A stretch of DNA of 64,000 bases from Austropuccinia psidii (GCA_023105745.1 JALGQZ010000015.1:18452499-18516498), one strand, 5' to 3'. Positions 46,210 through 59,010 are shown, counted from the stretch's first letter. Translations and numbers: made by a program. The notes: a model not told the origin generated them from the sequence alone.

Positions 46210-48330
46210 CACCAGGGGGATATCAATTAGACCTGCCTGCAAGTCCCTTACAAGGATCTTGGTTTATATCTCCAAGTTAACTCAGCATTGTCTCATATCA
46301 TATCTACATGTGTATCTCAATGTTAACTCATCCTTAACTTCAGTCATATCTCCACATGTATCTCCAAATCAATCCATTCTTCACTTTTTTCATATCTCTG
46401 TAGAGGTCTTACACATTATGAATAGGGTGATGAGGGTGGAATTTTCCTACAGCTCTAAAGTAGTACTGTCAGGTATTTCGAATTTAGCTTCAAACTGAAG
46501 AAATTGGATCTTTATATTAGCTACCACATTGTCTCAAGTCTTAATCTCATTTTCTCTCAGCCTGTATCTCAATACAACTAAATATTTATTAAAGGTATCT
46601 CATTCAACTATACAAATTTTTTCACATATTTGTATGGTATTCAAGAGCTTATAATATCCTATTAATAATTTAATTATACATAATAATATCAAAGGGAATT
46701 TGGTAGATTTACTTTTCCAGAATAAAAGAATTTGACTACATAGCTTCTCATAAACTCAGCTCTTTGATATAGATGATAAAGCTTTTTCCTTCAATTAATA
46801 TAGCCTTAAGCAATCAATATATGGATTGATTAATTCTTATTATCCAAAGTATTAAGCATATCAAGTACACATATTATAGGTTGATCTCATTTTTATTTTG
46901 TCTCCTTTAAATTTTCCGTTTTCTACTTGGAATTTGTATAGATATTAATTTGGATTGATTCCCCAGTCAAAATTTATTTGGAAATTCATAAGTTAATTGA
47001 ATTTTCATTCTCTCTTGAGATATAGACATCTAATTCCACATTAATATGTATTTATCTAGATAAAACTATCTATTATTCTTATATTATTAATTAATCATCA
47101 TATTTAGCAAAAACGTGACAGTTTTTAGAAGTCTTTTGTTTAAGTTGAGACCATATCAAATATTACAAATATTACCCTTTTTTAATTTTTGGAAATTATG
47201 TTTTATAAACAAAAACAATGAACCCTTCCAAAATATTGTATATAAAATATTTATGAAGAATCTGAATTTTTTAAATAAGTAACAATCAATTTTTTATCTC
47301 AAAAACCAAGATAAATCTCATTCAATTGTCTCCTTTTAGTATGTTTTAATTCTCAATATTATTTCATTTTTTTGAGCTCAGGAGAACCTTTGTAACATTC
47401 AAGTGTCTACTTCCTTTTTACTGCTTGTCAATCCTTATTATATATAGTATATATCCTTCAATAGTCAATTAAATGGGCTTAAATAGGTTCAATGAGTTTT
47501 TCAAGCTATTATTAGCCAATACACTGATGATACATAGATACCAGCTAAATTTATGGGAGTTTTCTCCAGTCCCAATGAAACTGATAAGAATTTTTTTCAA
47601 TAATTTAACAGAAAATCAGAGTGAATTTTACTATAGAAGAGCCTTTGGTATATTTTTGACTAATTGAAGGAAATGTGGAAATGAAATTCCATGATTTTAT
47701 CAAAGAACATTTACAAATAAAGTTGATAATACAAAAATGAAATGTAAGCTTTGTACTGATACATATATAAATTAACCTAAGAAAAGGTCCTTCAAAGTCT
47801 ATCTTTTCTCAATTAAGATTATATCTTGATTCAAAATTTTCAAGTAGATCTTTTTATTTCAATTCTTTCAATGCCAGCTTCCAATTATTCCATTTTGGAT
47901 AATTTCAGCTATCTCACTTATCAAAACAGTCATTTAAAGAATTGAGGAATAGATTATTGTTTAATTTAATCAGATACAAGATATAAGTTTTGTTATAAAT
48001 GAAGCAATGAATAAAGTTAAAATTAAATAATCCTTCCTTTAATTTCTTATCCCTTCGATTTCCATACTCCTTATTTTTTTTCATTTTTTGGAATGGTTTT
48101 TTTAATATGATCTTTTTCAATTGAATTGAATTGTGGAAATAAAAAAACTATATATAAATATTGAGCTTTACTGTTTATTTATTATAATAATATTTTTCTC
48201 TTTTATTTTTTCAGGAAAACAATATATAAATATGTAATAAATAGGAGATACATACTAATAATTTGAATCCTTTATTCAAAAGTTATTAATTCATCATTTC
48301 ATTCAATTTAAAGGAGAAAAATTTAAATTA
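46210..48330 (+). repeat. Diverged interspersed repeat, copy R2
   Basis: Collinear with R1 at 5.7-8.25 kb, same orientation, starting CACCAGGGGGATATCAATTA, then ACCTGCCTGCAAGTCCCTTA. No coding capacity. Shared landmarks: ACTTCAGTCATATCTCCA, CTAAAGTAGTACTGT, CAGCTCTTTGAT, GGAGAACCT, and a mononucleotide-rich right end. Confidence 0.65.
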
Positions 48331-50859
48331 TGCAAAAAACATGTGTATTCCCTTAGAGTAGTCCTTCCTCATATTTTCATTTTGGCTTATCAATAACTTC
48401 AGAACTATCTCCAAGTGTATCCCAAAGCTATCTTAGAGCTTATTCCAAAAATATCTATATGTAAGCTATCATACTAAGCTAGGAAAAAAGCTACAAACAT
48501 GTCAGTATTGACCCCCAAATCAGCTTAGTATCAAATTAAGTGTGATGAGATAGACCATATGGAATAATAGTAATGAATTCAACTTTCAAATTAAGAATAA
48601 GCATATTGGGTACCTTTATTTTCAATCAAAGTATTTTTCCCTAAATTACTTTCTTTTATGTAGTATTATGAAAGTTTCAGAGAAACCTCAATACATGCTG
48701 GTACTCTTTCTGGTTCAATAAGATGAGAGGATTGAAACTTTTGATGACAAATTGAAAATACTATAATTTTTTTGGAAATATATACATATTGTCAGTGATA
48801 CTACTATTATGAAAAAAGCTGTTGTGTTATTTCATCCTTTTTTGAAGAGGATAAAATCCATTTGGGAATAATAGCAATACGAATAGTGAAAATAAGATTG
48901 CAATAAAATAATGTATATTTGGATAAGAAAAGGAAATACTCAGCCTAATAGCCAGCAACATAAGTATAAGAAAGAAGCATCCCAATTGAGTTCACAGAGG
49001 GATTTACATAGCATAACACCTTCTCACAAGATTATTGAACCAAAAGATACCAATAAATAATGCAATTAAAAACATAGAATTTAATGAAAGAATACCCAGT
49101 AAAACTACTTCAAGAATGACTATGAGATGTATATGCAAGTTGTATATATATTTTACAAAAAAAGGTGGTGCAGTTATTTTTAGACTAAAACAGAGCTTAA
49201 TGATTCTATAATTCCCTTTTTTGATTCCAATATTGGTATCATGCACTGTTGAACGATTTGGAATTTTATGAAATAATGTCTTCTTTTCTCCAGAATTGAT
49301 TTTCATGTTATAATCTTTGTACTACATGATATTTGGTCCAATTACCATGAGACCAATACACAAGCATTTCCAAAAATGACTTTTAAACAAATTTTACACC
49401 TCTCAAGCATGTAATAAGTGTCTTATAATAGCTCCTTGTATCTTTCATAAGAATTATTCATAGCTTTTAGAGTCATTTTAACCCCTTAGACACTCCAGTA
49501 GTGAATCTAAGTGTCTATGAATACTATAAACTGTATCACTAAGCTTATTTATTTGATTTTTTCATTCTTGAAAATCTTTTCTCTTTATATATTTCTTTAG
49601 AGACTCTTTTTTCATACCAATTTCCTTCAGTCCTTTTCTCAACTAATCTAGAAAAACTGTTGTTTTGGAAAACGTTTTTTGACCCTTGATATTTCTTGTA
49701 CAATGTTTTGAGATAAATCTCCCTTGTTGGTAAAAAATAAATTGTTTTGATATTATCTTTTTTCCTAAGTTTGGAAAAATTGTTTTTACTTTACTTTGTC
49801 AAAAATATTATAATGACCATTTCCAATTAATTCCATTACAAATGGAATTTTGAGATTTTGAAGAAAAACTATTTGATTCTCAACCAAAGCTCCATATGCC
49901 TTACAGTATTTTCAATGGTGATTGAGGTAGTATACTTACAAGTGGCTTTTAAAATGAGAACTTTCACACTGAATGCTCATCAATAAAAGTTATAAAAGGA
50001 TACACTTTCCTTACTTGATAAATAATTATTCTTTCTTTTCATTGCTCATAATCCTTAAAGCTATCAGGAATTATATCAAGCTCCAAATAAATGCTCTGTA
50101 ATTCCTTCTTTGGATATGGCTGAAAATGAAAAATGATTCTAATGCCTCAATAGTATTAAGAAAATTTGCAATCATTTCAGAAAACCCCTTTTCTAAGGGA
50201 ACTTTACAGATATTTTTTTGAATTTCTCACAACTGTCCTCTTTAAGGTTGTCTGCAATCTGTAGCTCAAACGTAAATTTATGTTTCCCTACAGAATTCTG
50301 CAATTCATTTTACACCTGACCTGTTTTTTCTTGAATGCATATCATTCACCCACCCTGCCAATTGAAGTCTTCACCTCTCATCAATTATTCATTTTTTTTG
50401 TTGGGAATAGATGTTTAGCTTGTTTCTTTAAAAAATTGGAGTTTTTTTGGATTGAAACAATTTTTTTATGCAAAACAGCTCTTTTTTCAAGGCTCTTGTT
50501 TCTGTAGAATGGGAATCAATGAATGATTGTACCTGAAAGCCTTTCTGTTAGTTTCTTTCTGTAAATTTCTGTTACATAAAGCTGAAAATTCCCTAGTTAA
50601 TATTTTATTATTGCATTCAGGGCTCTTGAAAGGATCACCAATCATATGTTAAAGTAATAGAGCCCTTATATACATTGAGATCCATTAAACTTACTTTACC
50701 ACCTATAGCTACAGCACTTTTACATCATTTACAAATTATTCCCATAAATTTCTAGTGCTTGTTATCCTAGTAAACAATGTGTTGATTTTCTGAGAAAATA
50801 TTTTATAATAGAAAGAAACATTAATATGTTATTTCATTATATTTTTTTAGCTTATTGAG
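48331..50859. other. Gene-free AT-rich region
   Basis: ORFs are short (at most 100 codons) and unconvincing on both strands. Short minus-strand pieces look coding-like (for example VYPFITFIDEHSV near 49.97 kb and FTNKGDLSQNIVQEISRV near 49.70 kb), suggesting an old, heavily mutated element. I cannot name it. Confidence 0.45.
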
Positions 50860-51020
50860 TTCAATATTTCTCCTTTGTAAGTGCTTATGTTGCCAAATTT
50901 CAAAATTCCAGTAATACATACTACATCGCAAGGCTGGCTCCTGGGTACATAATCAGTTTTGTGTAAGCCAGTTATCAGAAGACTCTTGGTTATTTCATAC
51001 TCAAAGCATAGAATGACAGT
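50860..51020 (-). pseudogene. Possible Copia pre-integrase remnant
   Basis: One minus-strand frame reads PRSQPCDVVCITGILKFGN, then ISTYKGEIL. This resembles the Cys-containing end of the pre-integrase domain of rust Copia elements (CxxCITGK... with NISxYKGEI following). No surrounding frame confirms it, so this is tentative. The palindrome AGTCCCAAGCTTTGGGACT lies at 51,018-51,036. Confidence 0.3.
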
Positions 51021-51036
51021 CCCAAGCTTTGGGACT

Positions 51037-52097
51037 GAAAAAAGTGTTATTGGATATTTGTACTGCCCTCATTTAAGTCTAAGGAAACATTTTTTTTTAA
51101 AAAAAATATTATTTGTAGGTTGATTTCTTTTAAGTAGTTTTTGAAAACCATCTAAATGTGCAAAAGACATTGACGATCTCAATTGCCACCATACTTTTGA
51201 CGGTCAGTAACAGCAGAGCACTCATGAGTAAAGATTGAATAAATGTTTATTTAGTACTAGTACATACCCACTTGAATCATATTTAGTCTGCTGCAAAATG
51301 TTGACAAGTGGTTAGTAAAGACCAATGGGACTAACCAACAAGCCAGCCTTGCTACATAGTATTGTACCAAAAAAATACTGACATGTCATTAGTTTCCAAA
51401 TTAATAAACATAATCCTATCTTCATCCAATAATACACCCAAGGTTCCAAAATTAATGATGTACAAGACATAGCCAGCCAAATTTTTCAAAACATTTAAAA
51501 ATTTACAACATGTTCCCATCAGCAAAAAGTCTGATTTCAAAAAAAAAGAGAAACAGAAGCCCTGCTTAACAAACTGCATTGATTTTTGAAAAACCAATTC
51601 TCATTAGAAAATAGTGCTGTTTTCAGCTTTAAACACATTCTCACCATTCTGCTTGCATAGGCTGACTTTCTTTCTAAACCAGCTTTGGGGCACTTTTCTT
51701 TTTTATGTTCAAACAGCAAGCAAGGGATAGATGTTTCTGGCCCAGCAGATTCTATTTTTCAGGGGGAGGGGCTGCATTATGATGTTAAAGCTAATAAAAA
51801 GTAAGGTCAGGGTTAAAGATACTCCACGTTTTTATCCACAGAACCCAAGCCACAAGTATCTTTGTATACCTTGGCTTTTGGACAAGAGCCCCATGATACA
51901 CATTTGAAGTCCATATTTACACAGCCCATTAGGTAAAGCCTGATTTTCAAACATAAAAATCATGAACAGCTGCGATTTCCCAAAAACAGCAATGTGCTTT
52001 TAATAGGTCTCACTTTTAAATTTTTGGAGAGACAAGGTTTGAATAAATCAAACAGCTATGATTTCAATCCTTGTTATAGCAACCTGATTGCACCAGC
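51037..52097. other. Intergenic, nothing recognised
   Basis: No ORF above 81 codons and no repeat partner in the window; lies 3' of the U2SURP gene. Confidence 0.5.
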
Positions 52098-54550
52098 TCA
52101 TTTCACTCCAGGTTCAGACAATTGTCCATCACTAGGGTGACTAGGCTCCATAGCAGCAGGCTTAAACGCCTTGGCAAATCCAGATTAAGAGAAAGAGTTT
52201 TTGATTGGCTCTTCTTTTTCAGCCAATGGTTCACCTGTTGATGGATAAGAATGTTCAAAAACTTAATTATAAGTAACCATTCAGCACTTAATTTTAAGTA
52301 TGCATACTCACCAAGACATTGTGGTCCTTCAGTTGCCCAAAGTAATGGATTGTCAGCTACCATGCCATCAGCGTCATCATCAGCTGCTTCCGTTGGAAGC
52401 ATTACGCCTTTGCCATTGACTTCATGTTGAGCTTCTTTGTCCTCATCATTGAGTTTTATAAGTCGCTGATTTAGGTCATTGATTGAAGTCTGGCTAAACA
52501 CCATGAAAGAACTCCAAACATTGACAATGACACATATTTTTTTTTAAAGGTTTTTGCTTTAATTCTACCCGGGAACAAGCGGTAAATTAAGTTAAGATGA
52601 TCAAATACATCAGGCAAGAGTTTTTCTAGAATCTGACAATATTTCCATGCATTGGGTAAAGAGTTTGAACTATTGTGTAAAATGTCTGAGATGACATATA
52701 GACGAGCCACTTTCTGAGGAATTGGTGTCATATCAATCATTAAAGACTGAACTAAGATTTCGGCCACCTGTATTGTTGCATGCCAAAATCAGCCATGTTG
52801 GCTCATCAATCAGATAAGCCAAAAAAACACCTACTTCATCTGCAGCATCTGCATGATGTAGAGCAAATGTCATACATTGGGCTATTCTCTCTCTCTGAGG
52901 AGTCAAACTTCTGAGCATTGCTTGAAAACGCCTGCGACCATGTTTACCTAGCTTGCCCTTGGGCAATTGATCATTTTCAGATTCCTCTGCAGAGTCAGTA
53001 GAATAAATTGAAGCATAACCCTGTGGTACAGTCGGCATCAGCTGCCAAAATATGGAAAAGGCTATTGTGCACTAGTTACTCACCTGATCAGAAAATGGTG
53101 GGGGTGGTGGTGAAGGAGGTCAATAATGTCTATCAATCAGCATCCAAAAAAAATGGTAAGCAGCAGTCTGTTCAAATTGTTTGGGTGTAAACAATAAAAG
53201 TTGATCAGTAGGTAATACAGGGAATGGTTTAGTAGCTTAATTAGAAGTTATCGAGAAAAGTGCATGAAAATACTCACATCACCTTCAACCAAGAAAGTAA
53301 ACTTGGGGTTTGATCTCTCCCTTTCCCTCAATGTTCTTTCAAATCTCTCTCCATGTTCAAGAACCTTCTTTGAAAATGTACGGATAAACTTTTCTTCCTC
53401 TTCACTTCCAGGAAGTTTAGGCCATTCACGCAAGTCTTTAGATCTGGACATTGACCTTGAGTAGTCATAAGAACACAATCTAGAACCAGACCCATATCTT
53501 GCTTGTCTTCTTTTGCTTGAACGGCCTCGATAATCATCATACTGCAAGCGTGAACGTGATTGGGGGCGACGGAAGGTGCAAGAGTCCTCAGATCTACTTT
53601 GAGTTGGGGAACGTCCATATTGCCTTCTCTTGGGTGAGGGTGAGCGGGAGGAGAGGCGAGGTTCTCTAGGAAGCTCTAAGTAAAAAGGATGATATGGAAA
53701 AACATCAAAGCAGAATTTAGAAAAAATATTACTGCTTATACCAAATTGTGGTTTATGACCTGGAGGCATTGGCATAGCTTTTCCCCAGCCTGTTCATAAA
53801 ATATGCCCACCCCAATCAAACCCATCTAATTCCCTACATGCTTGTTCAGCATCAGAACGCCTAAGTAGCCACTCATTTCAAAGATAAATGAGTAATTTTT
53901 CATTGAGTGGAAGACTTGGATCTTGAGAGCCTGAGCTGAAACATCTCACCGCATATAAGATACGAGACCATTCGAACCGCCCGATTCATTTTGTCACATT
54001 GCAACCATACCGTAACCAGCTCCACCAATGTTATCACTCCCACTCTGAGACCACATGATCTAATGATAACCAAGAACATAAAAATTTTGAGAAAAAAAGG
54101 ACCAGAGGAAAGCAAAGTTAATAGATGTGATATTAAGCAGAAAGAAAAGTAGCCAAGGAAAAAAATAGAAACAAAAATAAAGAACCAACTTTGAGGGAAG
54201 CTATTGGTCCCCATTTGATGCAGAAGGCACCCAAAGATTGCTCCAAGATAGTACCAGGTAGGTTGCCAACATGTACATTAGTAGTTAAAGGGTCACCAGA
54301 TAGATAAGGAGCTGTTTCTAAAGCTAGTTTCACAATACAAAAAATTAAGATTGCTTGCTTGGTTAACTTGCTTTGCTTCCGAATTTGACTTGTCCTTTGT
54401 CCCTTCAGATGAAAAACTACTGTGATCACGTTTGAGGGTCAACTGATAAATTGGTATGCCGAAATGTCCTATCTCATTCACAATGAGAATTGTAGTGAGG
54501 ATGAATTTATTAAACACTCCAAGAAAGTACCACTTCCCTACATATTCCAT
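52098..54550 (-). pseudogene. U2 snRNP-associated SURP-motif protein (U2SURP/SR140), multi-exon, damaged
   Basis: A splicing factor of the U2 snRNP. In order: RRM (LSGDPLTTNVHVGNLPGTIL, WGPIASLKV, NGLVSYMR, RRSDAEQACRELDGFDWGG, TGWGKAMPMPP), an intron (GTATAAGC...TTACTTAG), an Arg/Ser-rich linker, the SURP domain (WPKLPGSEEEEKFIRTFSKK, GERFERTLRERERSNPKFTF), the following linker (FEQTAAYHFFWMLIDRHY, PPPPPFSD), and the CID domain (MLRSLTPQRERIAQCMTFAL, an intron, then VAEILVQSLMIDMTPIPQKV, ARLYVISDILHNSS, LPDVFDHLNLIYRLF). An acidic tail follows (EAADDDADG), with a last exon ending at TGA 52,098-52,100. Damage: TGA in place of a residue before TGWGKAM, two stops in the RRM middle, a stop after IDRHY, an A-run frameshift near 52,545, and TAA in the last exon. 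The domain order is complete, so it is a decayed or error-laden real gene. N-terminal exons beyond 54.55 kb are unclear. Confidence 0.85.
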
Positions 54551-54639
54551 TGTTTGTGTATCTATTAGGATTTTGAGAGGTTTCTATTACATAATTGATC
54601 AATTAGTAATTGTCCAAAAAATAAAATGAAAATGATTAA

Positions 54640-55830
54640 TTTCACCTTTTAAAGGTGAACCAGTTGTATTGGAAATAGAATTAAAAGTTTGACCTATTGA
54701 ATTTGAAGGAGTTACTGCCCTTGAAGTCATTTGACTAACAGGTGGATTTTGAGGTTGACCAAGATGTGTAAAGAGTGATGGACTCGGACTAAGAGTAGGT
54801 GTGCTTGAATCTATTTTTTCAAGATTTTATCCAGTTGGATTGGAGCCATTGATAGGTTTGGTTTCTGGTTGTGCCGTCAGATCTGAAATTGGGTCATGAC
54901 TTGAATAGAGATCTTGAGATGAACTAGATTGTTGTAGGTCAGTTGAAGCAATTAACTTTTGTGAATGAAGAATTGGATCAGACAAAGAGGTAATAGTTGG
55001 AGCATCAGGATTAGATGACGATTATGCAAGATTACTTTGTTCTTGAATGGTGGGATGGCTGATTGAAATTGAGTTAGATCAATTATCTATATTTGGATTT
55101 TGAGATTCAGGTGGAAGAGTAGCAGTTAAAACTAATGGTGAGCTGGATTCACGTCTTGTTTGTTTAAAAAAAGAAGGATTTTAAATATTAATATGAAATT
55201 TAAAGAATCAAAAAACATCCAAATATGCTGTGGTCTGCAATGAAATAAATGGCTTGCCTCATTTTGATTGTTTCTTTTTGCTGTTACCAAAATGATGACC
55301 AATTGTACTATTACTACTGTGAACATTAGCTTTGGTACTTAGGTTTCATGAAGGCAAAGTACTTGATGAGCGGATAGGACAAGATGATATAGAGTTTTCT
55401 AATTGATTATTGAGGGATGACTTTTTATTATTAGTTTTGCATGATCTAATCCTTTTACCATTTTGATTATACTGTCAGAGATTACTTAGTATATTTGGAT
55501 TAGTTAAATTATTTGAAATCTATGTTTTTTTTACTGAAAAATAAACAATCAGAATGTATAAAGATTATTGAAGAATTGAGATAAGAAAGAAAAGTAAGCC
55601 CAGTTTTGTTTTGTTTTGAAAAAAACAAATGTCAAGACGTTTTGGTTAAATAAGGGCCAAATTGACACAATAGATCATAACTAGATGAAAGACTAGCATT
55701 TTCACCACTGACACTACCTATAACAATACCAGGACTTCCAGCTCAACTGCTGAGTGGGGTGCTTACACCTCGAACAAGATTATGAACACCACTATTGAGG
55801 TGCTGTGATTGAAGTTGTAGTTGTAGTTTT
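54640..55830 (-). pseudogene. Ser/Thr/Pro/Gln-rich disordered coding-like region
   Basis: The minus strand reads as low-complexity protein in a few frames: LQSQHLNSGVHNLVRGVSTP near 55.8 kb, GSVSGENASLSSSYDLL near 55.7 kb, SLSDPILHSQKLIAS near 55.0 kb, and LSPSPSLFTHLGQPQNPPVS near 54.8 kb. Some stops interrupt it. It may be the N-terminal part of the U2SURP gene or a neighbouring host gene (regulatory proteins often have such tracts). No domain recognised. Confidence 0.35.
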
Positions 55831-57068
55831 TTCATAGGCTCATGCAAGTTTTTTTAGGAAAAAGAAATTGATTTGTTTTAAATGTTTAAGATGATGATGA
55901 TGGTGGTGATATGTATGATGAAGCTAATAGTTTGAGGGGTAGTAGATTGAATGATGTAATTGATGTTGTTAATATTTTAGGTGGTGATAGCAATGATTGG
56001 TAAATTTTAGTTAGTGATCAAAATTGGAGGAGCATATTTTCAGTTAGTATTAATAGTTAAATGGAGAGATATATTCAAAAATAAGATGATTGGGATTTCT
56101 TGAAGATTTAATTTACCCTAAGCTTAGATTAACAAACTCTATCAATCAAAATCAAGTTTAAGATCCAAAAGATTAAGATTGATTTGACGATTTTTATGAT
56201 TTTGATTTTGATGATAATTTTGATATGAAAGAGGATTCTTGATGATTTGATGCATGATAATTTCAATGATTTTGATTTGAATATTTTTTTAAGATGATGA
56301 TGATTAAGATTAATGTTGTGATTTTAAGGGTTGAGAGTTTTGATGTGATTGAGGTTGAGCTTGAATAATTTGATGTTGTTGAAGATGTTGGTGGGAGGTG
56401 GAAAAAAAAGAATTTATGTTGAAAATTAAGTTGATGATTTTTTACAATGAAAAAGTATGATAATAAGATGTAAGATAAAACTAAGAAAATCTACAAAAAT
56501 ATACTTAGAGTAGGATTGACTAAGTATAAATTTAAAAAAATCATTGAAGAAAATTAAATAAGGATTTTTTGTTTTGATTTCTTTGAACGTAGAGGCAGAA
56601 TTTTGAAATGGGAAACAGAAGTGAGGTTTAGAATTAAAAATAAGTGGAGGATTTTTAACAATGAGTAGTGCAATGATTGATCAAGGGTTTAATGAAAGAT
56701 TTTTTATGAAGAAAAATTGTGATTAGAGAAAGTGAACTAAGACTATGAAAATCTAAATCTTGTAGATCCAATTGATAATTGGATTGACATTTTCCAATTT
56801 TCGTCAAAATTTTTTGGTTTTGAAATTAAAACAATATAGATGATAATTGTAAAATGAAATTTTGAAATTAAGGAATCTTGTTTGATATTGTTTTTATTAT
56901 TTTTGAAGCTTTTTGTGTTTTAATTTGAAGCTGAAGGAAGAGATTTAGATGACAGAAATTGTTTTTTCTTTCCATTATATTAAAAATTAATTTAATTTTT
57001 TTTTGAGAATTTTTGAAGAACTGATATTGAAAATTGGATTAATGTAAGAAGAAAAAAAATGATTTTGA
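55831..57068. other. Low-complexity AT-rich region with a Gln-rich remnant
   Basis: At 56.15-56.33 kb there is a GAT/TGAT-rich simple-sequence tract. On the minus strand at about 56,405-56,300 a short frame reads HLQQHQIIQAQPQSHQNSQP followed by LKSQH, similar to the tail of the remnant at 11.75-12.06 kb. Nothing else is recognisable. Confidence 0.4.
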
Positions 57069-58207
57069 CTATTTAGAAGCTGAAGCAAGCCTGTTGAGGA
57101 TAGAAGTATGATCATCTACTGTAAATTTATCAATCTTACCATTTTGTAAGTTTTTGAATAAGCTGTACCCTTTTTTTGAAATTTGTAATGACATGGATAA
57201 TCTGGTAAAAGAGTTACTATCACTGCCATCTGGATAAAGAGTAAAATTTCCAGTGCTTTTTGCTTTCCAGACCATTTGTACAATACCAGGTTCTTTACCT
57301 GTTAAGTCAATATTAATAGAGTGGTCTGGAAAGACAAAATATTCATTAAATAAATCAAAGTTATCAAAGATTAAGGTGCCATCATTTGTAGAAATTGGGA
57401 TAGAAAGAAAATAAGCAAACTCTGAAGAGTCTGTTTGATAAATATGAGGAAAGTTAGAACAGTTATTTAAATTAAATGTTAATTGATTTGCAAATGAAGA
57501 AGAATAAAAATCAGTAAAGTCTAAAATCTCAAATCCTGGAATGTTGAATTGTTTCATTTGATTTGAATTCATTTTGAAAACTGTTGATGATAATTTTTGA
57601 AAGAGATTTTGAATAATATTTTTTAATTGTGAGAGTTGAAGTGATAAAAAATTCTAAAGTTCTGGGTTATTAGAAATAGAAGTGGAATTGATATAACGCC
57701 CAATTGTAAAGTCACCAAGTCAAGGTGGTCTCCATCCAATTGCATACATGGAACTGGTGATTTTGTTTCCAGATTCTTGTAATTTCTTAAGAAAAAGCTT
57801 ATATTTAAATAAAAAAGTTGATAAAAAGTTGAGCTGAGATTTTTCATAATAATTCAGGCTTCTAAAAGGAATAAATTGGATGATTGCAAAAGTTTTATCA
57901 GGTGAATGAAGAAGTGATTTATCATCTAAAATTGTAAATCCAAAATTTATAGAAAAATATATTTTTAATATAAGTTCTGTAAGAGTGAGTTTTTGTTAAA
58001 AAGAATTGATCTTAAAGTTTTTCTATCAAAATCATTATGAGGAATCGGATCAAAGAAAGATTCATGCAAAAAATTACATGTTCTGAAATAAGGAGTTTCA
58101 TAACTACATCCTAATTTTTTTATTTATTTTGACGGTGGAGTTGATGAGATTTCTGAGAATTGTTTAAATTTTTTTAGATATCTATTTGATTTCATTGCTC
58201 TAGGCAT
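57069..58207 (-). pseudogene. TET/JBP-like 2OG-Fe(II) dioxygenase, copy B (stops, lost ligands)
   Basis: Homologue of the gene at 14.2-15.4 kb, about 65% identical at protein level by eye. Start MPRAMKSNRY at 58,207; N-terminal blocks KKLGCSYETPYFRTCNFL and FFDPIPHND; broken frames to 57.85 kb; then FLKKLQESGNKITSS, YAIGWRPP, a TGA at 57,720-57,722 where copy A has Arg, RYINSTSISNNPEL, and a TAG. From 57,572 the frame is open to the stop at 57,069: FNIPGFEILDF, SNFPHIYQTD (HxD is now HxY), FAYFLSIPIS, EYFVFPDHSINIDLTGKE, GIVQMVWKAKSTGNFT (Asn where copy A has the candidate iron-binding His), FTRLSMSLQIS (Arg kept). Two of three iron ligands are therefore replaced. It differs from copy A in which parts are lost. 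Confidence 0.7.
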
Positions 58208-58530
58208 TTTGAAATTTGAGAAGAGTAATAAAATTCAAAAAAGCTAAATGACAATCTTATAGCCTCATAAAATTATGAGTTTAGCCAATCTTTGACAAGC
58301 ACGCATCCATTCAGTTTTAAAGAGCTTATTTAATAAAAATTATTGTAGTAATTAATGAAGAAATTAGTGGAAAGGTTTTTTTTTGCTGATAGTAAGGCTC
58401 AAAATCAAAGAAAAGTGCTGCAATTAGTGGAAATAACACAAAAGATGATTTGGTGTGAAACCTGCTAGTTCTGAGGTGGCGGTCATCACCGGAGCTTCAA
58501 AATGATGAAACCATACCTCAATTAAATTCC

Positions 58531-58620
58531 AGGGGCCCCCACTGCTCTGTATGACTGGCTTTGGCAGTGGGGGGCTGTAAAACATGCCTGGAGGCTCTGT
58601 AACAAGCCCCAGGTGACTGT
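58531..58620. repeat. GC-rich fold-back insertion with a terminal-repeat-like motif
   Basis: GCCCCCACTGC (58,535-58,545) and GCAGTGGGGGGC (58,564-58,575) can pair around an 18-base loop. Directly after comes ACATGCCTGGAGGCTCTGTA, which resembles the ACCTGCCTACAGGTCCCTTA start motif of R1/R2. GC-rich against a roughly 25% GC background. No counterpart is visible in the same place in copy A, so it is probably a small insertion. Confidence 0.6.
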
Positions 58621-58739
58621 ATTGTTTGGAAGAAAAAAATATATTCTGAAATTGGCTGACTGGTGATACAGCAATTCAAAAGAAATAACAAACATGTGTT
58701 AATTTTAAATTGAATTGATAGAATTAATTCAATCAATTT

Positions 58740-59010
58740 GAAATGGTATTAAATCAAATAAGTTAATTAATTAGATAAATTTCAAAATGAATTAAATAAT
58801 TTCAATGAATCAATTAATTAATTTAATTAATGAATTAATTTCAATGAAGCAATTAATTAATTTCAATGAATCAATCAATTAATTTAATCAATTAATGAAT
58901 TTCATTGAATCAATTAATTAATGAATTAATTTCAATGAATCAATTGAGTAATTTAATTAATTGATTTCAAGAAATCAATTAATTAATTAACTTGATTAAT
59001 TGAGAATCAA
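58740..59010. repeat. AATTAATT-type minisatellite, expanded
   Basis: Repeated variants of TTTCAATGAATCAATTAATT with ATTAATTTAATT inserts, about ten imperfect units. In copy A the same place (15.78-15.83 kb) has only about two. Confidence 0.75.
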
